Of a stretch of 64,000 bases of DNA, positions 1 through 10,186 are shown one piece after another. Both the position numbers and the translations under genes were made by a program. Every line of letters starts with the position of its first letter. Within the stretch, counting starts at the first letter, position 1. Below the pieces are notes generated by a model, which was not told where the DNA came from, did no database searches, and worked only from the letters and a program-made list of their open reading frames with translations. Origin of the DNA: Diplosphaera chodatii (lineage: Eukaryota > Chlorophyta > Trebouxiophyceae > Prasiolales > Stichococcaceae); NCBI GenBank assembly GCA_032358165.1, contig JAALGY010000041.1, forward strand, positions 1,054,001 through 1,118,000. The letters run 5' to 3'.

Positions 1-1
1 C

Positions 2-492
2 GTCAAGGAGCACATGGAGGTGCTGTTGCAATGCGGTTTACGACAGCTCGACCGTCTGCAGTGTGCGATGAGATGAATGCCAGTCATGGCTGCCAGTCTG
101 AGTTGTCAGGGTACCTGCATTGCTTGCCTGTTTGTGAGGAAAAGAAACCTACTCGAGTGTCTTCTCGTGCGTCAGTGCGTCAGTGCGCAGCGGGGTGCCA
201 CCATGTGCAGGTGAGGGATCTGGTTGACCAAATACGGCGGGTGCGGGACAACAAGATCAACCAAGGGCTGGAGTTGGTCACCGGCCCGCTGACGGCCAAG
301 CTGAACAACCTATGCTGCATGGAGCTCAACACTCTACGGCCATTCTTCCTGGGTAGCTTGGACCGGTTTCTGCGCATCTCCAAGGTGGGCCGAGCATCTC
401 AGAGGGCCCTTTACAAGGTACCAAAGTTGGCAAAACTGATGCCTGGTCGCGAAGCGTCCGACAAATGGATGCTCTTTTGTGATGGACAATAG
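2..492 (+). CDS. PSF2: GINS complex subunit PSF2, C-terminal part (5' end outside window)
   Basis: PSF2 is one of four GINS subunits; GINS joins Cdc45 and Mcm2-7 in the replicative helicase in the nucleus. Only the last two exons are present. The first ends at about position 19 (VKEHME, donor GTGCTG) and the second runs from 211 after a TGCAG acceptor, in the same phase. The last exon reads VRDLVDQIRRVRDNK, then TAKLNNLCCMELNTLRPFF and LDRFLRI. This matches the C-terminal helices of PSF2, where human has an equivalent KLDNLTLMEIN stretch. The reading frame then runs to a TAG at 490-492, giving a tail of about 35 residues after the conserved part, so a further small intron near the end cannot be excluded. 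The next gene, SPO11, converges on it. The family call is good; the exact tail is not certain. Confidence 0.75.
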   Translation, partial: QGAHGGAVAMRFTTARPSAVCDEMNASHGCQSELSGYLHCLPVCEEKKPTRVSSRASVRQCAAGCHHVQVRDLVDQIRRVRDNKINQGLELVTGPLTAKLNNLCCMELNTLRPFFLGSLDRFLRISKVGRASQRALYKVPKLAKLMPGREASDKWMLFCDGQ

Positions 493-1054
493 TTCATGTT
501 CTGTAGTAATTGAGCCATACCAATGAGACTGTAGGGAAACACGGTGCCCTGCATGCTGTGCTTTGAATGTACATCGTTTGTATATATGTAAATCATTTGC
601 AAAGAGGAATGCCATGCTACCACTTGAACAAGTCTAAGCAGCTCATGCTGTGCAGATGACAAAGGCACCGGACCGTGAGGCTGGCCAGAGGTTTGGCAGT
701 GAATGACGCGGGAGCGTGATGCAGTATTGGTGCTGCAGCGCATGCAGCCTCAGCTACTGCCGCCGCCGCAGAGTGCTGCAGAGTGCCAAGCGGGTTATGC
801 TGGGCAGGGTCCTTTTGGTGGTCTGGCTGTGATTCTAGGTAGCTATAAGTGCTCAGGAAGCTTGTGGTTTCAGATTAGCACTCTGCGTGTCGTCCTTGGG
901 TCAGCATGCATGGCTGGGCACAGTCCTGCCCCGGCAGCTGCAGAAAGCATGTGCCAACGTCAAGTACTGTCTCCTCGTCTAAGCCATCGCACTCATGCTC
1001 CTTCGTACACTAGATGACGAGTGTGGCCATAAGCTCGTGTTGGGCAGTCACCAT
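493..1054. other. Gene-free stretch between convergent PSF2 and SPO11
   Basis: This holds the 3' flanks of two convergent genes. Apart from the TGTAA signal near 587, I see no conserved protein, RNA gene or repeat. Open frames here have no recognisable family signature. Confidence 0.5.
587..591 (+). terminator. Putative TGTAA polyadenylation signal of PSF2
   Basis: TGTAA lies about 95 bp after the PSF2 stop, inside a short AT-rich stretch (tatatatgtaaatc). TGTAA is the usual poly(A) signal in green algae, and the same word recurs at a similar distance after other genes here. Assignment is by position only. Confidence 0.45.
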
Positions 1055-3699
1055 TCAGCCGGGAAGATATGTTCGATGGCTGACGCTGTTGACCAGCATC
1101 GCCTGCACATTAGGACCCGGTTGTTAGCTCAGGGCATCTGCCCTTCCGCAGCAGCAATATAGAGGTTCCAACGATGAGACCATGCCATGCACGCCACTGC
1201 ATGAGCATACTGTCACAGTCGTCGGGCCGTGCAGAGTGTACAGCGCCTCAATGTCGGCCTTGCAGTTCATCTGCTCCATGATGCGCAGCTCTGCGATCCA
1301 TGCATCCAGCCCAGCCAGCTGACCCTCGCAGAGCGTGTTGATCAGCGACCTGCCAGAGAGTCAGAGCTTTGAGCAGCGCAAGGTTGCTGCCTTCCTGCTT
1401 GCCTAGCCCTCAATTCAGGAGATTAACAAGCAGGCATGGCCAGCGTTGTGATTTACGTCATTGCACATCCAACGAGTGTCCCCGTGGCAAGCTATGGAGG
1501 AGCATGACAAACCTGTCCCGATTGGACAGCGTCTGGAAGGTGTCCCGTGCCACGCCCTGCAACTGCGCCGCCGTGACGCCCAGCCACCTCAGATCTGGTA
1601 CTGCATACCTGCACACAGGGGCATCAAGAGTGAGCTTCATGCCCAGCACGTAGCAGCGTGGTGGATGAGATCGTAGTCGTGTGCAATTGCACACCCCAGC
1701 TCACTGCCCTTTCGATCAGCATTCATGCAAAGCACACCTGAGGCCCTCGGGCCCGGTGCCCCCGCTGCCAAACTTGTACACGGCAAGTATGTTGGCGCCT
1801 GACGGGTTCCAATCCACCACGCCTGCAGCACAGGTCGAGCACAACACTGTACGTGTGCATAGCAGCAAACAGCAAAGCTTGCCGCAACCTTCAACTGCCA
1901 GATGTGCCACTCACCAAAGATCGGCAGGTGAGGGAACAAGCGCTTCAGCCTGTGCAGGAACACGCGGGTTGCCAGGTCGGGCATGCCCTTCGCTGTCAGC
2001 AGCACGCACGGCAGCACATCCGTAAACCCGTCCTCCACCAGTCTCTGCGTGCATAGACACTGACACCCAGTTTATGGCAGTCACACGTCATGCAGGCTGC
2101 ATCTACCAAGTTTCACAAGGAGAGATAGCACGTGGCCTCAAACCAATATTCATCAGGGTTTGTTCCTGGGGCAGATGCTGGTCGCATTTGGATGGACAGC
2201 CTGTTACCATGTGCAACACCTGGCTGACCTGGAAACTAGCTTCCTTCTCGATCACAAATATGGCACGTGCATCTGTCTCTGCGCCAACCCCTTCAATCGC
2301 GGCAGGGTCTCCTGGGATAGCAACGCCTGCGCATGGCAAGACAACCGGGTACAGTCTGTACACCCGGCGCATGATGTTTCGTGTCATGCTGGTATGACCA
2401 CTGCGATGGCACACCTTGGCTGCCAAAAGATGAGCAGTCCATGGCACTCTCAGGGGCGTCAGGATGGCCAAATAGCACCAGGTGCCCAGCCACTGCACCT
2501 CTGCGTGAGTACATTTGTATAACTCATGAGACAGCCTTCGACACAAGCAGGCTGACAAAAGTCATTGCGGGACCTTGTATTGGTCAGGTGTTGTCCACCT
2601 GGATGCGCAAAGGATGTTGAGGCTGGCACGGGGAGCCTCCATCAGTACTGCAGCATCTAGTATTGCTTCGTTCACATCCCTGCACTCCAGTTGGCTCTGG
2701 CTTCTACTCTTAGTCCTGATCGTCGCACCATCCCATTGGTCCAGCAGGTCGTCAGGATAGCACACAAAACACCTGGGGTTGTTGAAGATGTGAGACTGCT
2801 GCGACAGGCTGTAATACAGGTCCCGTTGTGTTGCCTGCCGCCCCTGCAAGTTTGTCACGCACACTGGTATTGTCATCTAGACCATACTCACCCATAAAAA
2901 GCAGATTGCAAGGAGAGGGTGTCATGGCTCAGCAAGTCATCCTGCAATGCAGCACAGACCTCGAGCACCAGGTGCTGGACCACCTCCATCAGCTTCCACA
3001 CCCGCACATAGGCATCTGCCCGCTCTGCTTGCCTGTATCAGCATGGATGATAGATCGGAAAAAGTCGTAGGCATGTATTTGCTGATTTCATCTAATGCAA
3101 GTGATGCTGGAACCAAGGGTAAACAGCACGCACCTGTTCAGAAAGGAAACTGTGTGCATGGAGCCACCTGCCAAGTCGTCGTCAGCAAAGGCCTCGCTTG
3201 CGGTGCCGCGCCTGCGATTCCTGCCAGCCTGCCAACAGTGTTGGGACGTCGACATCACGAACAGCAGTGTCCGCCAATGCACAGAGCACCTCTCATCAGT
3301 AGGGCCGTGTTCAGACGCGCTGGCATGCTGCAGCGTTTTCAGCACCCGTAGCTTTCAGTGCATGCATGACATTGAGAAGCTGAGTCCCACCAGCTGCAGG
3401 TCTGGGATGACACCGTCGCGCAGGTGGGACAGGAACCACAGCGTGCAGCTCTCCACACGGTTCAGCACCTCTGCGCCCGAAACTGAAAAGTCTGCGGTAT
3501 CTGCTACAATGCCTGCAGGCTGTTGGCTGTGCACACCGTCACCATCCTGCAAGCTTGTCGGTTCCTCTTCTGTGCCAGCCTCTGGCTCGTGAGGCGGTCC
3601 GCTTGCCTCCTGATACTGCTCTGAAGCGTCCTGGCCGATGTGCTGAGGTGCTGGCGACTGCCAGCAGGAGGCTTCTGTGGCAGGATCTTGTGCCCACAT
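1055..3699 (-). CDS. SPO11: SPO11 meiotic recombination protein (topoisomerase VI subunit A family)
   Basis: SPO11 makes the double-strand breaks that start meiotic recombination and stays linked to DNA through a tyrosine. The ATG at 3699 opens an exon ending [19 protein letters not shown], the usual N-terminal helix. Further exons give a winged-helix segment with [10 protein letters not shown]; the catalytic tyrosine is the second Y, codon 2811-2813. They are followed by [20 protein letters not shown], then the Toprim segments [15 protein letters not shown] and [17 protein letters not shown], then [19 protein letters not shown] and [16 protein letters not shown]. The join LVLE to GRQATQRD keeps phase at a GTCTGT donor. 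The second acidic residue of the Toprim DxD is Asn here (DWN), which plant SPO11-2-type proteins also appear to have. The gene probably ends in a short exon ...HRTYLPG with a stop at 1055-1057; a stop near 1127 is the alternative. The exon between about 3100 and 3390 is unclear. TDP1 lies upstream on the same strand. Confidence 0.85.
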
Positions 3700-4083
3700 C
3701 TTGTGGTAATATCTGTATTCTCCTGTGACTGACCGATGCAGTGCAGTTTCGGCCTGTTAAGGCAGGGCGGCTGTAACTTCGATTTGTACGAGTCGAATTG
3801 AAAGGGCGCCCTGCTTCCTGCTGTTGCCTGGACAGGGCAGCTGCGGAAATAGCGGCGGTAAATAAGCTGGTCAGCAATGATTACAGTAGCGTGAGAGATA
3901 GAGAATACGTCCGGGCCTGGCTCACACTGAGCGCTCACAGACAGCAGCCTCGTGTTCTGCTCAGGATGCTGTCTGATGTGAAAGCATGCGTGGACCTCTA
4001 ACCTACATGTTCAGCGCTGTGTCACAATTGCCGCAAAAGCAAATAAACCCAAGCGCAACCAGGGGCGATCGCCTGCCATCCCC
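3700..4083. promoter_or_regulatory. SPO11 5' region / TDP1 3' flank
   Basis: This interval separates the TDP1 stop from the SPO11 start on the same strand. A minus-strand TGTAA (ttaca at 3881-3885) lies about 200 bp after the TDP1 stop and could be its poly(A) signal. No clear TATA box or coding exon is visible. Confidence 0.35.
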
Positions 4084-7000
4084 TCATTCATCATCGCTTT
4101 CTCCTCGCTGCAAGCCGTACATGGGCTGGAAATCTCCGTCGGCTTTCCCGAGGGCATCAAGGCCCTGCAGCAGAACAGCCAGGGCAGTCACCAAGAACAC
4201 CTGGGCAATGCCTGGGGCAGACTCCTAGCACCACCTGCAACCCCTGTAGTTGCACACCAGTGCCTTGCACATTACAACCACACTGAGCGTGCATCGGCCA
4301 GCTCCGACGATCCAGCACCTGGTGTCGCTGCTCCTGGATGGACCAAGGGATGTCGCTGGCAGCGTAACACGCGGGCGGCAGTGCATATGGCAGCGGCACA
4401 AGGCATACGGAGGCCGCTTCAGCGTCTGGCAGTGGCTCGTCTGCTAGTGTGGCAGCGCGCAGCGTCACCTGGCCCACGCTTGGCAGCGGACCTAGTCACA
4501 GGGGCACACGCAGTGATGTGACCAACGTGCACATTATGGCGCCTCGTCTGCCGCACAAGTGGCCAGAAGCAGGCAAGCTTAGCTGGGGATGCAGCATGTG
4601 CCTCAGCGTACATCTCGTCGTTGGCAGCTGTGAGAGTAGCAAATTTGCACCTGATCCAGGCCTGTGGGGGGATGCGCAAAAGCCGAACTGTGGTGAGCGC
4701 CGGTAGTGCTCCTCTAGCGACGACAGTGCCAGTGCACCCAGCTCGTAGTGCCTGATGTGCAGCTTGCTGCCGCTGACCTGGAGGTAGATGTAGGGCAGGT
4801 AGTGGTGGCACAATCATAAAGGCAGCTTGGGTTTTCCAGTGTACTGCAGCACAGCGCAACCCAGCACAGCGTACCTGCAGCGCACCCCAGGCCGCCTTGG
4901 ACAGATTGTGACTCGTCACCAGCGCCCACGCCAGCTCATTGCCTCTGTGACAATGGCTGGCACACGTGGCCAGTATGCAAATTAACACAGTGTACAACAT
5001 GCAGATGAAGGCGCTGCAGGTATGCTAGATACCTATATCGGGTGTAGCTTTTAATGTGGGGCATTGCACGCTGCCGCCCTGCTGCTTCCCCGCCAAACCT
5101 GAAAGACAGGTGTCACAGCACTTCCGCACGGATGCTGCATCGTGCGCTGTGCTCTGCAGCTGCATGACTGGCAGAGCGCGCAATACCTGTGGTAGTACCG
5201 CTTCAAAAATGGCTTGGACACGTTGGCATGGTAGCCTGGTATGCTGCGCCCTGCACTCCATCCTTCTATGGAGTTTCTCACCTGTTCACAGCATACTGGT
5301 TGTCCTATCAGCAGACCATGACGCCCAGGAGTCAATGAACAGGGCTGACCACGTAGAAGCATGGTGACAGTACTGCTGCACCTCCTCCTCTGTTGTCCAG
5401 ATGATCTGGAAGCCTGGGCACGAGTCTGGGCCATTTGACGGCCCGCCCAGCACTGGCGGCGGAAATTCTGTTACAGCCAGCAGGCCTCTGTCAGCGTGTT
5501 GGCAGACATGATGCTGCAGCCATATGGTGCAGTCTGCCATGTGCACTGCCCGTCTGCATAGCTGCAGCGGACGATGACATGCGGGTCACTGCCTGCACGC
5601 CGGTGCACCTCTGGGGCCGGCGTCAGCAATGCGACCAGCCGAAAGCGAGTCTGAGAACTCGTGCAGCCAGTTCTGGGTCAAACTGCCCATGGAAGAAAAC
5701 TGCGCAATGATTGGCGCGCCACGGAACTTGGAGTCAAACTCCTGGGCTGCCAAAAAACGCCGCAGGCCCATGTGCCCATAGCGGTTGCGGCTCTCACCTG
5801 CGGGGCGTACACCAGACTTTTGACTGCATTTCCTTATATGCATGCCACTTTTCGATGTAGATTCATGCAGAATATAGGACTCTGGAGGATACCAGTCTAA
5901 AGCATTGGCACAAACCATTGACTGAGCGCAGGACTCTGCAATGCACGACGTTGACCTGTATGCGCGCCGGGCCGGCTCACAATGAGGTGGGCGCGCGCAG
6001 CACTGAAGTCATACGCCTCACACAGCTCCACCATCCGCCTGCGTGCCGCTGCCGGCAGCTGCAGCAAACACGATCAGGGTCATTAGAAGCAGGAGGATAG
6101 AATAGATGTATTGCCACCCTGCATGACACCCATGGAAACAGCACCCGCCTGCAGCGCCAGCAGATAGTCCAGCAGGTCCTGCTGGAAGCGCGAGGTCTCC
6201 GGTGCGCCTGGCCCCTACGGCAACACTGCATCACTCCGTCAGCTGCAATGTGGCACCAAACTTGTGAGGGCCGAGCAGGGACGACACTGTCATGGCCAGC
6301 AGAGCAGCGCAGTCCAAGCAGCAAGCAGTGGCTACCTTGCGGGGAAAGTCCTGCACCCACAGACCCTGCGCGCAGTCGAGTGCTTTCTGCGGATGCCCAT
6401 TTTTCAGCATGCATGGTTGTATGTTTCTGTCGTGGTAAGCACGTACCTATCACACACACGCACGCACGCGTGCGTACCTGAGACTTCGAGTTGCAGTCGC
6501 AGTGGATCATGTTGGCGGTGTGCACAATGACTCGGAGGCCATGGTCGTACTCCAGTATGAATGCCTGGACGCCAGACTGCCAACAGGTCGGCAAGGTGCC
6601 CAGGACCAAACGAGAACTGTCAAGCTATCTCTCAAGCTACCAACTCACAGCCACCTACCTTGCTGTGGTGCACGCCAAAGCGCTCTGGAAGGTATGGGCG
6701 GTGCACTGTTGCAGTGGCTGTGCCCAGGTGGGCCAGCATCTGCCGCATCTCCGCTCCGCTGGAATTGCACACATGCTGCTCTGCATGCATTTGCTGAATG
6801 ACTTTCGACACGGTGCAACACAAAACGAATGCAGAGTCAGAGAGGGGCCTCACAGCTCCGCGCTTTCGCCATGCGCAATGATCAGTCCGCTGCGCTGCCC
6901 CGCTCGAAGCAAGTCTGGCATTGCTGACAGCATCCAGGGCAGGTCGATCATGTAGTTGGACACAAAGGCTGTCTTCAGGTCGCCACACACCAGCCTGCTG

Positions 7001-7964
7001 AGGCGCGTGCCAAACATGCCCCTGAATGAAGTGTCGAGCATCCAGGTCAACCAGCGCGTCAAGACAGACATGGACATCATCAGCAAGCAGAGTACTTGCA
7101 GACAGCCATGTCATCGACCATTGACAATCGTACCTGTTGGCCAATGGGCCAAGCTTGGGCACCCGAAGCAGCTGGAATGCTGCCAACTGTGCATGCTTCT
7201 CCTCCGAGGTCAAAGGTGCGCCAGTGGCAGGGGCTGCCACCACTGCATCTGGCGCCGCTGCTGATGCTGCAGTTGTCATGCCTGTCAGGTCGATGACAGC
7301 CTGCTGCGGGTTGCTCTGCATCGGGCTGCTGTTGGTGCACTCGGCCTCCACGTTGAATGTCGTGCCATCCTGGCTGCAGCGGCAGGCGCAGGCAGGTGAC
7401 ATCATGAACACAGTGGTGTGCCAAATGGTCGCAACATCAGGTGCATGCACAGATGCTGCATGATACAGACCCACCATTCAGCAACGTAGAATCGCGAGCG
7501 ATCCTGGACAGTGGCGCACTGCATGCGGCAACCATCTGATGTGCACCTGCTGTCAGTGCAAATGTGCAACATGCATATTCTGCATGCCACCTGTCCTGGC
7601 TCACCTCACCAGTGTCCAGGAACTCTGCAAGCCTCCAGTTCTGCCCTGCCTTTTGCTCCACCATGATGGCTACACACAAGGAAAATATCACACTGTGCCC
7701 TGTGTGCTGCTGCACCATGGCGGTGAGGCACACTCCATGCGTCACCAGGCAGGTCACGCTGCTGGTCCTTGGACATGACGAAGATCCAACAACCAGCTCA
7801 CGATTGCTGCCCAGGTTGGTCAGCAGCAGCGAGTCGCCCTCGAGCGGCTCGGCGCTGAACTGGGTGCGGCTGCAGCGCTGCTCCGTCACTCCACACACTC
7901 CACGGCCAAACTGCTGCCTTGCGCGGATGGCGACAGGTGATCGATCAGGGCCGGTGAGCTGCAT
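4084..7964 (-). CDS. TDP1: Tyrosyl-DNA phosphodiesterase 1 with FHA-like N-terminal domain
   Basis: TDP1 hydrolyses 3'-phosphotyrosyl bonds left by trapped topoisomerase I and trims other blocked DNA ends in the nucleus. The chosen ATG (7964) starts an FHA-like domain of the PNKP/aprataxin kind: QQFGRGVCGVTEQRCSRTQ, then LLLTNLGSN. Later exons carry the phospholipase-D-like core in order: FRGMFGTRLSRLVCG, LLRAGQRSGLIIAHG, the first HKN motif FGVHHSK (about 6658-6680), GLRVIVHTANMIH, GAPIIAQFSSMGSL, IIWTTEEEVQQ, VRNSIEGWSAG, the second motif AMPHIKSYTR (about 5045-5065), ELAWALVTSHNLSKAAWGAL, LHIRHYELGAL and LPYALPPACYAASDIPWS. The last exon, GLDALGKADGDFQPMYGLQ, ends at a TGA (4084-4086). Both histidine-lysine pairs are intact, so the enzyme should be active. 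FHA domains of this type bind phosphorylated repair scaffolds; the partner is unknown. Start codons face the SAP30-like gene. Confidence 0.92.
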
Positions 7965-8521
7965 GGGGGCACTGCTTGGCACCTCACGACGTGACGACCA
8001 CGCTGCACCCAAATGTAAAGGAAGCAACTGGCAGGCCGCAATGCTGCAGTGCTTCACCGCAGTTTTCATCAAGATATGTCATCGCTGATATCTCTCGAAG
8101 CTGCAGTGGGCGAGATGTTGCACATCCGCTATGCAACGCGTACAGGATACACACAATATCCGCACGCTGCTCATCCCTACCGTACACATAGTGCTGACAC
8201 GGTGAGTTTCGGGTGTGAAACCATTTCCATTTGGTAGGGCTTAGGGAACCGCCACCGCGATGCATTGACTTCCCCCGGTGCTGAGTGTTCAAAGGCACCT
8301 GATTCGGCAACACTCCAGACTGTCCACACCTCGAAGCACATCTGGCGGCTACAGTCTAATTCCAGCAGGCTATCAGGTGGGCGGTGAGCCGCGATGCTCG
8401 CCGCACAGCCCCCGCTGTTTCTCGGAGTTTATCATCCAGCCCTCGCCACCGCAACCCACGATGTTTCCACGCAGCATATGGACCCTACCAGCAGCACTGT
8501 GCCAGTCACAGCTACGAGGCG
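7965..8521. promoter_or_regulatory. Divergent promoter region, TDP1 / SAP30-like
   Basis: The two start codons point away from each other across this interval, so it should contain both promoters and 5' leaders. Open frames continue on both strands without family signatures. No convincing TATA box was seen. Confidence 0.4.
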
Positions 8522-9904
8522 ATGCCCGCGTCGTCTGTGCAGCCGCCGGTTGCCCCGGGCAACGAGCCGCTGGAACAGCTACTGCCCCGCATGACAAGGG
8601 TCTTGATCCGGGGCAACAATCGCACCAAATCCAGTCTCGTCGGGCAGCACGGGACTGTAAAGCGCAGCAACGGCCTAGGGGGCTGGCACCTGGTTGTGCT
8701 GGAGTCGGGGGAGGAGGTCCGGCTGCAGCGGAACGCACTCACCGTACTCAGCGTTCCGACCGCCTCCGACAGAGAGGCACGTTGACTGTTGCGTGTCCTT
8801 CCTGGTCTCTTGCCTCTTGCAGCGCCTCCATGCGCCATCTGCACCTGTCAGCGAGCCGGCGTACCGCCCTTGCAGCCTTGATGCAAGTTTCGATTGCAAA
8901 CATCTGACAGACAAAAGACACGCAGTCACGTGCGGGCGGTGCTGACTGCAGGATTTCACGGACGAGGATGACAATGAGGCGCAGCACGAGTTGACAGGTG
9001 AGGCTCCGGAGCCTGCGCGGCTCTGCGTTGCTGCACACCGTGGCTGGGTGTCACTTCTGTGCGCAGAGTCACCATCTCGTCATGCCAGCTGCACACCGCG
9101 CGATCCGGCCCGCCGCTGGGGCCTGGAGACGGAGGTGCCACTCTGACAGTGCGTCATCCGCTTGCAGACGCGCTGCCGCGTGCCAGGAGGCGCAGGCCCA
9201 GCCGACCAGTCTCTGCGCCGGGTGTGATTACCTGATCCACCCCCCGGATTCATTGGTGCACTGGCACCAGTGTGCAAGGGCTGCACTGCACTTTGGCCAC
9301 CTGCCTCAGCTTTGCACAGGTATGACGAGTCTGGTGGCGTGCAGAATCCACATTGGCAGAGCGGCGGACATCGCAGCGGCAGGCAGCGCAGGCCCCACGG
9401 ATAAACTTCCACCGGCTGGACTCCACAGCGCTGCGGAGATATCGGCGGTTCTACCAGCTGCAGGACGTGGGGCCCAACTCCACAAAGGTGTGTCAGTGCC
9501 CGGGAAGTGCATCAGTGCATGCTGCTAGCTGGTCATTGCAAACTCAAATGTTGTCATGTACATCTGCATCAGATCACCTGCCGATGCTGGGCGTTTGCAG
9601 GAGCAGCTGGTCAGCGCTGTGGGTCGCCACTTCAGTCAGCAGGCGAGCTTGTTCCCGTACTGTGCACTGCCTGCATCAACTTACCCTCCCTTGGCCTGTC
9701 ATGAACCGATGTGACAAAGCGCAATGGTGATGAGTGTCGCATCTGACATGCTTTGTGTGCCACGGCGAGCAGACGGTGGACGAGGACCGCGTCATCGCCT
9801 CATTTGTGAAGGCCGTGCGCAGCCAGGCAGGTCAGGCGCCAGGCGGCAGCGCACTGGATGATGACGACGGCGCCCTCGAGTATGACCACGACGATGTATA
9901 TTAG
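8522..9904 (+). CDS. SAP30-like subunit of Sin3/histone deacetylase complex
   Basis: The C-terminal half is a Sin3-binding domain of the SAP30 family. INFHRLDSTALRRYRRFYQL and QDVGPNSTK sit in one exon, EQLVSAVGRHFSQQ in the next, and VDEDRVIASFVKAVRSQ in the last, ending in an acidic tail and a TAG at 9902-9904. SAP30 proteins anchor HDACs to Sin3 for gene repression in the nucleus. The N-terminal exon, from the ATG at 8522, holds a distinct module, RVLIRGNNRTKSSLVGQHG followed by GGWHLVVLESGEEVRLQRNAL. It resembles a small KOW/SH3-like barrel and I know it only as a conserved green-lineage motif. The linking exons encode DFTDEDDNEAQHEL and an Arg/Pro-rich stretch. No SAP30 zinc finger is visible. 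Plant SAP30-related proteins also lack the finger, so this may be the green-lineage form. The internal exon joins near 9000-9330 are uncertain. Confidence 0.8.
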
Positions 9905-10186
9905 TGTGCGCTGGGAAGCGCGTGGGGAGCAGAGCTGCAGTTGCTGCCAGCTTACCTCTTCGCACCAGAAGTGGCTGGATCTTGTACATTAGAACAGCTT
10001 ACACATGGTTTATCATGCAGTCCTGACTAGCTAGTGGAGGTCGACATGATCTGCAGCCTCCAGCAGAAACTTGGTAGGAAGCCTTAGTCACGGTCACTGC
10101 ACCGCTGATTGTATGTGGACCAGAGATAGTCACCACACAACTGGCACGTAGGCCCAGCAAGCGTGTGTTGCACAGCCAATTCTTTG

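Noticed and set aside
3088..3345. An 85-residue minus-strand frame considered as the SPO11 exon before the winged helix
   Set aside because: It has no alignment to the SPO11 winged helix. A nearby frame ([19 protein letters not shown], about 2970-3030) fits better and joins in phase to the catalytic exon.
6448..6475. CA/CG-rich tract (cacacacacgcacgcacgcgtgcg)
   Set aside because: A short simple repeat inside a TDP1 intron; nothing beyond ordinary microsatellite content.
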